Assembly: GCA_013140875.1 (NCBI GenBank)
Contig: JABFSB010000498.1
Location: 1 to 11,998, forward strand
Direction: 5' to 3'
DNA from: Acidobacteriota bacterium
GTDB taxonomy: Bacteria; Acidobacteriota; Blastocatellia; Pyrinomonadales; Pyrinomonadaceae
Length of the DNA stretch: 11,998 bases
Within the stretch, counting starts at the first letter, position 1; each line of letters starts with the position of its first letter. This document shows, one piece after another, positions 5,744-11,998 of this stretch. The translations under genes were made by a program, and so were the position numbers. The notes beneath the pieces were generated by a model, which was not told the DNA's origin, made no database searches, and saw nothing but the letters and a program-made list of their open reading frames with translations.

Positions 5744-6142
5744 CTCCTTACGAATCACCAATTTCAGCCCCGACCATTTTTCGTCGACCGCGCAAACTTT
5801 TACATCCACAAGCCCGAGCGGAAATGCGGCCTCGCGAATCGTGTACTCAGTGATCTCGGTCGGCAGTTTGGCGGCCTTTTTGTACCATGAGACCCAGATC
5901 ATCCCGTTTTGTTTTATCAACTCACGATACTTTGCAAGCCCGGAAAAGAGCCCGTCACGAGTGTTTGTGAAGAGGTGAAGAATATCTGCATCAGGCCGCG
6001 GCTTGGCCGTTATTATAACATTCGCCGGAAGCGGATCGAGCAACTCATCGTAGTGCGGCGGTGCGTCGACCGTAACGACCAGGATTCCTTCTTTAATTCC
6101 GAGTTTTGTCGCCAGCGGCGTGGCCGAATAACCTGCCGTCAT
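5729..6142 (-). CDS. DUF3052-family protein
   Basis: The 137-residue protein has the family pattern: GYSATPLATKLGIKEG at the N terminus, then a Rossmann-like segment ending in ADILHLFTN, a helix FSGLAKYRELIKQNGMIWVSWYKKAAKLPTEITE, and FPLGLVDVKVCAVDEKWSGLKLVIRK near the C terminus. That is the usual full DUF3052 length. The family has no established function; it is a small soluble protein often found beside unrelated genes. ATG 6142 overlaps the YjbQ stop as ATGA (6139-6142), so the two are cotranscribed and coupled. The last residues (ENRKL) and the TAA lie within an AT-rich repeat (5702-5743), so the C-terminal tail may be derived from the repeat. Confidence 0.88.
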   Translation of the reverse strand: MTAGYSATPLATKLGIKEGILVVTVDAPPHYDELLDPLPANVIITAKPRPDADILHLFTNTRDGLFSGLAKYRELIKQNGMIWVSWYKKAAKLPTEITEYTIREAAFPLGLVDVKVCAVDEKWSGLKLVIRKENRKL

Positions 6143-6540
6143 AATATTTTCACCAAAACCTTTCTTTCACGCGGACCATCAAACTCACAGAGATAGATTC
6201 CCTGCCATCGGCCCAGGGTCAACTTTCCGGCCTCGAACGGCAGGGTAACGCTCGATCCGACGAGCGATGATTTTATATGCGCGTCCGAGTTGTGCTCGAA
6301 ATGTTCGAAATGCGGATCGTATTGCGGTATGAGGCGTTTTAGAAATCCGAGCATATCGCTCTTAACATCGGGATCGGCGTTCTCGTTTATCGTTAGTCCG
6401 CAAGTGGTGTGTTGAGTGAAAAGGACGCAAATGCCCTCGCGAACGGGGCTTGCCGAAACCGCATTTTGAACATCTGCGGTTATCTCGACCATCTCTTCGC
6501 GGGCCGCCGACCGAATCAATAGTTTTTCGATGCCTGGCAT
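6139..6540 (-). CDS. yjbQ: YjbQ-family protein (UPF0047)
   Basis: At 133 residues it has the standard length of the YjbQ family. Conserved blocks are FTQHTTCGLTINENADPDV (residues about 41-59), NSDAHIKSSLVGSS (about 84-97) and LGRWQGIYLCEFDGPRER (about 109-126). The His/Asp-rich motifs cluster in a trimeric active-site fold. Family knowledge: YjbQ proteins show weak thiamine-phosphate synthase activity and are annotated as secondary thiamine-phosphate synthase enzymes; the physiological role is unsettled. ATG 6540 has no Shine-Dalgarno. TATATT preceded by TGC ends 6 nt upstream, so the message is probably leaderless. It heads a two-gene operon with the DUF3052 gene (4-bp overlap) and is divergent from the beta-helix gene. 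Confidence 0.93.
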   Translation of the reverse strand: MPGIEKLLIRSAAREEMVEITADVQNAVSASPVREGICVLFTQHTTCGLTINENADPDVKSDMLGFLKRLIPQYDPHFEHFEHNSDAHIKSSLVGSSVTLPFEAGKLTLGRWQGIYLCEFDGPRERKVLVKIL

Positions 6541-6546
6541 TCTTCG

Positions 6547-6552
6547 AATATA
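6547..6552 (-). promoter_or_regulatory. Candidate extended -10 (TGC-TATATT) for yjbQ
   Basis: The minus strand reads TGCTATATT, then CGAAGA, then ATG 6540. The TG at -15/-14 makes it an extended -10, which fits the absence of a visible -35. The start point would lie at the ATG. Confidence 0.5.
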
Positions 6553-6607
6553 GCAGAGAGACGGATGTCGCCGCGCTGTCCGTTGCGGGCTTACTGCCCA
6601 ATCCTGC

Positions 6608-6613
6608 TAAACT
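6608..6613 (+). promoter_or_regulatory. Candidate extended -10 (TGC-TAAACT) for the beta-helix gene
   Basis: The plus strand reads TGCTAAACT, then CGATTA, then ATG 6620, the same arrangement as the divergent yjbQ promoter. TTGCGG at 6583-6588 is a possible -35 with a long 19-bp spacer. The start point would lie near 6620, giving either a leaderless message from ATG 6620 or a 27-nt leader to ATG 6647. Confidence 0.4.
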
Positions 6614-6646
6614 CGATTAATGCAGAAAGTAAAAAGGGGAAGTTTC

Positions 6647-8494
6647 ATGATCAGATCGTTTTTCGGGCTTCTAGGCCTGATATTTATATTTATTATCGGT
6701 ATTCAAGCACAGAATAAATTCAACGGATATTCGCTGACTGTAGAGGTCAACAATGCTCGCGCGTGTCCATTGTATTTTTTGCCGCAGCAAAATCAACTTA
6801 ATCATGTTCAGGTCTTTCTTCCGGGAACAGGACTGCAAAAGCCTGCGACGGGTCTCACGGCTTGCGACAACAGTCAGGTTACCGGCAACCGCGTCGCACC
6901 CAACGGAGCCGACCAGAAATGGTGTTTTCAGGGGCCGGAGGAATTGTACGAGATCAAGCTGAGCAACGGCGAATCGTACCTTTGGCCGACCATGTCGGGC
7001 CGCGACATCGGATTTTACAATATTAAGGATTTTCGCCCGATGCGCCGTATCGAAGGCCCGACACCGAAATACGTTTACAGCGAGCCGGCCGATTACACCA
7101 AGGCGATCCGCAACGCTATGATGATCATGGCCAGCCGCCAGGGCGGAACGCTTGTTTTCCCAGACGGTGATTACATAGTTGGAACGACCGACGGGAACAC
7201 GCGCGACCCTGCTTACGAAGCGATCACGGTGCCTTCGGGCGTAACGATCCAGGGGGCCAGCAGCAACTATTCAAATCCGGGAAACAATATGCCCGACCGC
7301 GCCGCCGCCGCCCGGATACGTCTTAGAAATAATAGACAAACTATCTTCCGCATCGGCGGCTGCACGAATTCGGTAACGATCCGGAACATAGAGCTTCTCG
7401 CCAACGTCGCTCTCTACGGCGAAGGGCGACGCGACGACAGTGGAACCTATGGCATCGAAGCACTCGGCAAATGGCAAGTGGATCCAAAGACAAAAGCCAA
7501 TACCGCGAACACCAGCCAGTTCTTCAAATTCGAAAACATCGTGTTCCAAAATTTCGATGCCGGAATAATCGCTCGTAATGCAAACGAAGGCAAATGCAAT
7601 CCGGCCGAGCAATTGTGCAACTCGTGGCAATTCGACTTCATCCGGGTCGATCACGGCATTTTTATAAATAACGGCACCGGTATTTCGATCGACTCATTCA
7701 ATACCGATTGGACGATCGCCAATTCGGTGTTCCATTATCTGGCGGCGCGGCCGCCCGGCATCGGCATTCGAATTAAGCACGGCACTTTGATCCTTATAGA
7801 GAACTCTTTCGGCGGCGGCGTCGATTACAGCCCGGGCGGTATCGGCGGAACTTTTCTGCATATCGATTCGGTCCAGACCGTCACAATGATCTCCTCGTCG
7901 TCCGAACGGGGCCAGAAGAGCATATACACCGAACCCTCCCTGGCCGTATCCAGCCAAACGCTCAACATTATCGGCAGTGTTTTCAACGACCCGATCGAGT
8001 TGAACGGGCGCATGAACTTTAGCTCGATGGGAAATTTTTATTATGGCAACACGCTCAAGATGGCCCCGCAGGTCGTGATCAATTCGGTCGGCGACAAATT
8101 TTGTCATCAGCCCGATATTTATCCCGGAAACTGCACCGACCGGGTGGGCGGCGGCAATATAGTAAACTCTCCCGGCTTTAACGGCGGCACCGTAATGTTT
8201 CGCACCGGCCGCATGCCCGAAGGCCAGGGAAAGGACCGCATCAACCGCCAGCCAAACCTTTTCGGCTATGACGTCGAGATCAATTCCGGGCTGCTGCAGC
8301 ACGATCCGAATACCACATTTAAGGACATCAACGCCCTTGCCGCCGCGGTCGAAACCGGTTCGCGGGTAAAAGACGGTGCGATCGTATATTGCAAAGACTG
8401 CAAAAAAGCCCCGACCGGTCTTTGCAGCCAGGGCACGGCGGGAGTAGACGGCGCGTTTGCTAAACGCATTAACAATCAATGGAGGTGTGATTAG
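6647..8494 (+). CDS. Secreted right-handed beta-helix (pectate-lyase-like) protein
   Basis: From ATG 6647 the protein has 615 residues. It starts with a signal peptide (MIRSFFGLLGLIFIFIIGIQA, cleavage before QN). The block AIRNAMMIMASRQGGTLVFPDGDYIVG, followed by VPSGVTIQGASS, is the typical entry of the pectate-lyase-3 / parallel beta-helix fold. Many later turns rich in N, G and I follow (VTIRNIELL, FENIVFQNFDAGI, WTIANSVFHY, LILIENSFGGG, LNIIGSVFND). Several Cys occur, including a CKDC near the C terminus. It is exported, and its likely role is carbohydrate binding or cleavage; no lyase active site can be assigned. GGGGA at 6636-6640 lies 6 nt before ATG 6647, which decides this start. ATG 6620, preceded by a -10-like box, would give a 624-residue form with nine extra basic N-terminal residues. 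Confidence 0.85.
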   Translation: MIRSFFGLLGLIFIFIIGIQAQNKFNGYSLTVEVNNARACPLYFLPQQNQLNHVQVFLPGTGLQKPATGLTACDNSQVTGNRVAPNGADQKWCFQGPEELYEIKLSNGESYLWPTMSGRDIGFYNIKDFRPMRRIEGPTPKYVYSEPADYTKAIRNAMMIMASRQGGTLVFPDGDYIVGTTDGNTRDPAYEAITVPSGVTIQGASSNYSNPGNNMPDRAAAARIRLRNNRQTIFRIGGCTNSVTIRNIELLANVALYGEGRRDDSGTYGIEALGKWQVDPKTKANTANTSQFFKFENIVFQNFDAGIIARNANEGKCNPAEQLCNSWQFDFIRVDHGIFINNGTGISIDSFNTDWTIANSVFHYLAARPPGIGIRIKHGTLILIENSFGGGVDYSPGGIGGTFLHIDSVQTVTMISSSSERGQKSIYTEPSLAVSSQTLNIIGSVFNDPIELNGRMNFSSMGNFYYGNTLKMAPQVVINSVGDKFCHQPDIYPGNCTDRVGGGNIVNSPGFNGGTVMFRTGRMPEGQGKDRINRQPNLFGYDVEINSGLLQHDPNTTFKDINALAAAVETGSRVKDGAIVYCKDCKKAPTGLCSQGTAGVDGAFAKRINNQWRCD

Positions 8495-8587
8495 CAAAGC
8501 GAAGTAGTGTGACTTTCCGTGCCTTCTTTGTTCGTCTTCTTCCTCTTTTTCAGTGGTCCGTCTTGTATCGGATCGCCGTGTCGCAAT

Positions 8588-9085
8588 ATGAATAGCTCAG
8601 AGCCGCGTATCGAAGCGCAATACAAAACCCTCTTCGTAATCTGGGCGTCTTTTCTGATGTCGCAGGTCATGTTCGTCGTGATCGTCTTTATCACCCGGCC
8701 AAAGCTTTTTCAGTTCGATTTTTCCCAGCCGCTTCTTGGCGATGGTTCAGCAAAATCCGGCGACACTTCTGCATTGATCCTCGGCTTCGCGGTCGCGGCG
8801 GTGACCGCAGTCGGGTTTTCGTTTGCCTTCCGCCGTCGCCTCAACGAACGTGCCGTCGCCGAACAAAACCCGACCCACGTCCAAACCGGCCTCATCATCG
8901 CCCTCGCCCTCTGCGAAGCCAGCTCCCTCTTCGGCCTCGCCCTCGCCTTCGCCTTCGACTACCCGTACTTCTTCCTCTGGATCGCCCTCGGCATCATCTG
9001 CATAGCCATGCATTTCCCCAAACGCACCGAACTCCGCGCCGCGGCGCTGAACTCGCCGCCTTCCATGCAGAAGCCCGCGCGTTAG
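8588..9085 (+). CDS. Small integral membrane protein, four predicted helices
   Basis: From ATG 8588 the protein has 165 residues. Hydrophobic segments lie at about 14-36 (LFVIWASFLMSQVMFVVIVFI), 62-80 (ALILGFAVAAVTAVGFSFAF), 98-118 (QTGLIIALALCEASSLFGLAL) and 119-140. A basic loop RRRLNER follows the second. The third helix carries an acidic residue (ALCEASSLFGL) reminiscent of the proton-binding helix of ATP synthase subunit c, but the rest does not match, so I assign no function. The frame is open back to GTG 8519, but those 23 residues are non-conserved looking; no Shine-Dalgarno marks either start. The second half uses almost only C-ending codons, unlike the first. The last codons, MQKPAR and TAG, are supplied by the REP-like hairpin at 9067-9092. 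Confidence 0.72.
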   Translation: MNSSEPRIEAQYKTLFVIWASFLMSQVMFVVIVFITRPKLFQFDFSQPLLGDGSAKSGDTSALILGFAVAAVTAVGFSFAFRRRLNERAVAEQNPTHVQTGLIIALALCEASSLFGLALAFAFDYPYFFLWIALGIICIAMHFPKRTELRAAALNSPPSMQKPAR

Positions 9086-9092
9086 CAAGGGC
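9067..9092 (+). repeat. REP-like hairpin, flavour B, copy 3 (overlaps the membrane protein gene end)
   Basis: The element is GCAGAA, GCCC, GC, GC, loop GTTA, GC, AA, GGGC, followed by TTAG. The TAG at the end of the loop (9083-9085) is the stop codon of the membrane protein gene. The register (CAG at element bases 2-4, TAG at 17-19) is identical to that in the ASCH gene end at 2257-2276, although the two elements belong to different flavours. Confidence 0.82.
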
Positions 9093-9117
9093 TTAGTCGA
9101 TACATTGAACATTTCCC

Positions 9118-9144
9118 AATTCTTAGCACTTAGCAAAAAGAATT
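9118..9144. other. Short inverted repeat in the 9093-9305 gap
   Basis: AATTCTT (9118-9124) and AAGAATT (9138-9144) form a perfect 7-bp inverted repeat with a 13-nt loop. It lacks a following U-tract and is AT-rich, so it would be a weak terminator for the membrane protein gene at best. Apart from this and the promoter candidate at 9219-9247, I see nothing else in the gap. Confidence 0.4.
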
Positions 9145-9218
9145 ACTGCAACTTTCACCGGCATCCCGCGTTCTCATAAAGAAGCGACACTTACGGACAC
9201 AAAAAATTTTCGGGTCAG

Positions 9219-9247
9219 GGAACCTTTTAGCGACTTGTGGTGTCTAA
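9219..9247 (+). promoter_or_regulatory. ECF-sigma-type promoter candidate for the VIT-VWA gene
   Basis: GGAACC (9219-9224) and GTCTAA (9242-9247) are separated by 17 bp. They resemble the GGAAC -35 and GTC-TAA -10 elements used by extracytoplasmic-function sigma factors such as sigma-E. Transcription would begin near 9253, giving a leader of about 50 nt before ATG 9306. An envelope-stress or ECF link suits a secreted envelope protein. No sigma factor gene is in the window. Confidence 0.5.
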
Positions 9248-9305
9248 GCTGAAAACCTACAGAGTTTTATCCAAACTCAAGTCACGACAACCGGAGATTT
9301 ACTTT

Positions 9306-11998
9306 ATGCGAAAAGCACTGTTTTTGCTGGCGATAGCTTTGCTCACGATCAGCACATTTGCCCAAGAGACGACCCAGGGGACGCTTTATGCCGTCACGAA
9401 AAAAGGGAGTGATTTGGGTGCCTGTCCGTTGAAAAATACGGCCGTTCGGGCCGATATCAGCGGCTTTCTCGTTCGCGTAAACGTAAAACAGGAATTCGAA
9501 AACTCCTTCGCCGAGCCGATCGAGGCCGTCTACACTTTTCCGCTCTCGCAGAACGGTGCGGTCGACGACATGACAATGACGATCGGCTCGCGAACGGTGC
9601 GCGGAAAAATAATGAAACGCGAGGAAGCCCGCGCCACTTACGAAGCCGCAAAAGCGGCCGGCCAGGCTGCAAGCCTGCTAGATCAGGAGCGTCCGAACAT
9701 TTTCACTCAGGCAGTCGCCAACATAATGCCCGGCGAAAAAGTCGTGATCGAGATCAGCTATGTGGAAACGCTGAAATACGAGGACGGAGCCTACGAATTC
9801 GTTTTCCCTATGACCGTCGGCCCGCGGTATATTCCCGCCTCCGTCAAAGATGCTGCAAGGATCAGGCCGCCGGTTATCGCAAGGACCAGAGCAGGCCACG
9901 ACGTTTCTGTTGAAGTAAACCTGAACGCAGGCGTGCCTATCGAAGCGGTTCGTTCAACGTCGCACCGTATCGACCAACTTAACCTGGCGTCCAGCAAAGC
10001 AAAGGTTACGCTGCGTGGGGAAAGGGTTATCCCGAACAAAGACTTCATTCTCCGCTACGATGTGACCGGTAAACGCCTACAGGACGGCGTACTCGCCCAT
10101 CGCGATGCCCGCGGCGGATTTTTCTCTCTCGTCCTTCAGCCGCCTGACGCCGTAGCGCCTGAGGATAGGACGCCAAAAGAGATCGTTTTCGTTCTCGACA
10201 CGTCTGGTTCGATGGACGGATTTCCCATTGAAAAGGCAAAGGAAGCTATGAAGCTTTCGCTCGACGGCCTTTACCCCGAAGACACTTTTAACCTGATCAC
10301 GTTCGCTGGCGATACAGACGTTCTTTTCGAAAAGCCAGTTCCCGCGACGCAGGCAAACCTGGAACGGGCACAGGCGTTTCTCGACGGCCGGGAAGGCGGC
10401 GGCGGAACCGAAATGATGAAGGCGATCCGAGCCGCTCTCGAACCGTCTGATTCGCAGGAACATCTTCGGATCGTTTGCTTCATGACCGATGCCTTCGTCG
10501 GCAACGACGACGAGATCATTTCGGCAATTCAAAAACATCCAAAAGCCCGTGTATTCTCATTCGGTATCGGAGATTCGGTCAACCGGTCCTTGCTCGACAA
10601 AATGGCTGAGGCGGGAAATGGTGAGGTCGAAATCGTGACACTCGAGGACGACGGCTCAAAGACCGCAAAGCGATTTTACGAACGCGTCCGGACACCGATG
10701 CTCACCGATATTTCCATCGACTGGAACGGTCTGCCCGTTGCGGACGTTTATCCAAACAAGATCGGCGATCTTTTCTCAGCCAAACCGGTAATCGTCAATG
10801 CCCGCTACACAAAAGGCGCTAGCGGAACCATTAAGCTTAAAGGCAATGTCGCCGGTCAGCCTTATGAACGAACCATCAAAGTCGAGCTTCCTGAAACTGA
10901 ATCGGCAAACGATGTTTTGGCAACGCTCTGGGCTCGTCGTCGTGTAGACGAACTCTCGATGGACGCGCTGAAAGGCGGTCCCAATGCAGAAGCCGCCAAC
11001 AAACAGATCGAAGGCCTCGGCCTCGAATACCGCATTCTTACGTCGTTCACGTCTTTCGTTGCGGTCGAGGAGAAGGTCATTAATTCAAACGGCACTCCGA
11101 CAAAGGTCGAAGTTCCGGTAACCATTCCGGAAGGCGTAAATATTAACACCGCGGGAGGCGGAGACACTGACCAAGTAAATCAAGGGGATCTGGCTGATCA
11201 GGCACCCGATCCTAAAGTCGCAAAACTCTCTGATCCCTCGCTGACTCTGCCCACGCCCTCAACTCGAGGACCATATCGCGCCAAAAGAAGATCTCCTCAA
11301 TTGGGCGATCCGAATGCTAAGGTCGGCTCTCTTTCTAACGGCCCCGGAACCGGAATGGGGTCCGGTACTGGCAGCGGCCGTGGAACGGGAATGGGAAGCG
11401 GTTCGGGTTCGGGAAGCGGATCGGGCGATGGCAATGGCACGGGAGGCGGAGGCGGTGGTGGTAGCGTTATGGCTACGGTCAATGTTGCAGCCGAGAGTGT
11501 TACCGTAGATGTCAGCTCATCGACTGTCAGTTCGACGATCTCGAGCCGACAAGTCCAGGCGCTGCCGAGTGGAACAAGCTTTTCGAGCTTGTTGAGACTT
11601 TCTCCTGGCCTGGTTTCAAATAGGCGTGCCGGAGGTTTCCAGATAGACGGCGCAAGCGGCAGTGAGAACACTTTTGAGATCGATAGTCGTGAAGTCCGTG
11701 CCGCAGGAGATGAAGAAGAAAGTACGTTCATCGGCCGGGCAGTCGCCATCGCAGAGCCCGTCTATCCGACCGCTGCAAGGGCAAAGAGAGCCTTAGGTAA
11801 AGTGGTAGTCGAAGTTCGGACCGATCTTAGCGGGACGATCGTTTCCGCTCGCGCTATTTCCGGCAGCTCGCATTTGCGGAAAGCAGCCGAGTCGGCAGCG
11901 ATGCTGTCGAAGTTCGCACCCGCCTTTGCTCGTGGACGAGGGGTCAAAGTTTCGGGATCGATCGTTTATGATTTTAAGTCCCGTGGTAAGGTCATTAT
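9306..11998 (+). CDS. Secreted VIT-VWA protein with Gly/Ser linker, Oar-receptor plug-like segment and TonB C-terminal domain (3' end cut off)
   Basis: The frame runs open from ATG 9306 to the window edge, giving 897 visible codons. CGGAG (9292-9296) lies 9 nt upstream. The first 19 residues are a signal peptide ending TISTFA before QE. Residues about 41-176 are a VIT domain (VRADISGFLVRVNVKQEFEN, MKREEARATYEAAKAAGQ, RPNIFTQAVANIMPGE). A VWA domain follows with an intact MIDAS: D298-T-S-G-S302, T368 and D395. After a spacer, residues 679 to about 720 are a Gly/Ser/Thr-rich linker. Residues about 725-800 (VNVAAESVTVDVSSSTVSSTISSRQVQALP, then SLLRLSPGL, GGFQIDGASGSENTFEIDSREV) resemble the start of the plug region of Oar-like TonB-dependent receptors. 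Residues about 816-890 (EPVYPTAARAKRALGKVVVEVRTDLSGTI) are a TonB C-terminal domain. The expected place is periplasmic or outer-membrane associated; the partner is unknown. The coding end is probably only a few codons beyond the window. Confidence 0.92.
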   Translation, partial: MRKALFLLAIALLTISTFAQETTQGTLYAVTKKGSDLGACPLKNTAVRADISGFLVRVNVKQEFENSFAEPIEAVYTFPLSQNGAVDDMTMTIGSRTVRGKIMKREEARATYEAAKAAGQAASLLDQERPNIFTQAVANIMPGEKVVIEISYVETLKYEDGAYEFVFPMTVGPRYIPASVKDAARIRPPVIARTRAGHDVSVEVNLNAGVPIEAVRSTSHRIDQLNLASSKAKVTLRGERVIPNKDFILRYDVTGKRLQDGVLAHRDARGGFFSLVLQPPDAVAPEDRTPKEIVFVLDTSGSMDGFPIEKAKEAMKLSLDGLYPEDTFNLITFAGDTDVLFEKPVPATQANLERAQAFLDGREGGGGTEMMKAIRAALEPSDSQEHLRIVCFMTDAFVGNDDEIISAIQKHPKARVFSFGIGDSVNRSLLDKMAEAGNGEVEIVTLEDDGSKTAKRFYERVRTPMLTDISIDWNGLPVADVYPNKIGDLFSAKPVIVNARYTKGASGTIKLKGNVAGQPYERTIKVELPETESANDVLATLWARRRVDELSMDALKGGPNAEAANKQIEGLGLEYRILTSFTSFVAVEEKVINSNGTPTKVEVPVTIPEGVNINTAGGGDTDQVNQGDLADQAPDPKVAKLSDPSLTLPTPSTRGPYRAKRRSPQLGDPNAKVGSLSNGPGTGMGSGTGSGRGTGMGSGSGSGSGSGDGNGTGGGGGGGSVMATVNVAAESVTVDVSSSTVSSTISSRQVQALPSGTSFSSLLRLSPGLVSNRRAGGFQIDGASGSENTFEIDSREVRAAGDEEESTFIGRAVAIAEPVYPTAARAKRALGKVVVEVRTDLSGTIVSARAISGSSHLRKAAESAAMLSKFAPAFARGRGVKVSGSIVYDFKSRGKVI

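Noticed and set aside
4847..5890. Long plus-strand open frame of 347 codons
   Set aside because: It lies antisense to the VOC, DUF1801/OmdA and DUF3052 genes, which have clear family motifs, and its own translation shows no domain pattern.
7694..8497. Minus-strand open frame of 267 codons
   Set aside because: It is antisense to the beta-helix gene, whose signal peptide and repeat turns are convincing; no recognisable domain is seen in the antisense product.
8588..9085. ATP synthase subunit c homologue
   Set aside because: Only one helix with an acidic residue is reminiscent of it; the length, four helices and loop do not match subunit c.
8747..9136. Minus-strand Glu/Gly-rich frame
   Set aside because: This is the mirror of the C-ending codon run in the membrane protein gene; low-complexity composition explains the absence of stops.
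10983..10993. GCAGAAGCC box inside the VIT-VWA gene as a seventh hairpin
   Set aside because: Only the 5' box matches; no pairing stem follows and the codons (AEAANKQ) read as ordinary coding sequence.
11297..11749. Minus-strand Pro-rich frame
   Set aside because: It is the antisense of the Gly/Ser linker in the VIT-VWA protein.

Overview
The window is an ordinary-looking bacterial chromosome segment of moderate GC content with no tRNA, rRNA, phage or transposase gene. The gene set (NamZ/DUF1343, DUF853 HerA-like ATPase, a VIT-VWA protein carrying a TonB domain and an Oar-receptor-like segment, a secreted beta-helix protein), together with dispersed small palindromes, suggests an Acidobacteriota-type genome, perhaps Blastocatellia. 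That is an inference from family content, not from a marker gene.

Layout. 2-526 is the C-terminal part of NamZ (+). 567-1210 is a vapB/vapC toxin-antitoxin pair (+) with a palindromic operator; the toxin appears to start at CTG. From 1200 to 6540 everything is on the minus strand. In transcription order it runs YjbQ (6540), DUF3052 (6142), DUF1801/OmdA protein (5620), VOC/PhnB-like protein (4999), HerA-like ATPase (4447), ASCH-winged-helix protein (2847) and ankyrin-repeat protein (2198). From 6541 on, everything is on the plus strand: a secreted parallel beta-helix protein (6647-8494), a four-helix membrane protein (8588-9085), and a large secreted VIT-VWA protein (9306 to the window end, no stop reached).

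The gaps are the most informative part. Six copies of one 26-nt hairpin architecture (REP-like), in two sequence flavours, lie at 2246-2276, 2857-2886, 2902-2931, 4462-4490, 4531-4562 and 9067-9092. Their stems vary in compensating ways. Four of them point away from the 3' end of a gene, beginning inside the last codons or 1-5 nt after the stop. In two unrelated genes the hairpin supplies the stop codon and the last residues, in the same register. A separate AT-rich repeat lies at 5644-5743.

Several genes lack a ribosome binding site but have a -10-like hexamer 6-8 nt before the ATG, which suggests leaderless transcripts. The last gene has an ECF-sigma-type promoter candidate instead. Functionally the window mixes envelope genes (NamZ, beta-helix, VIT-VWA-TonB) with small accessory genes. 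No single pathway ties them together.
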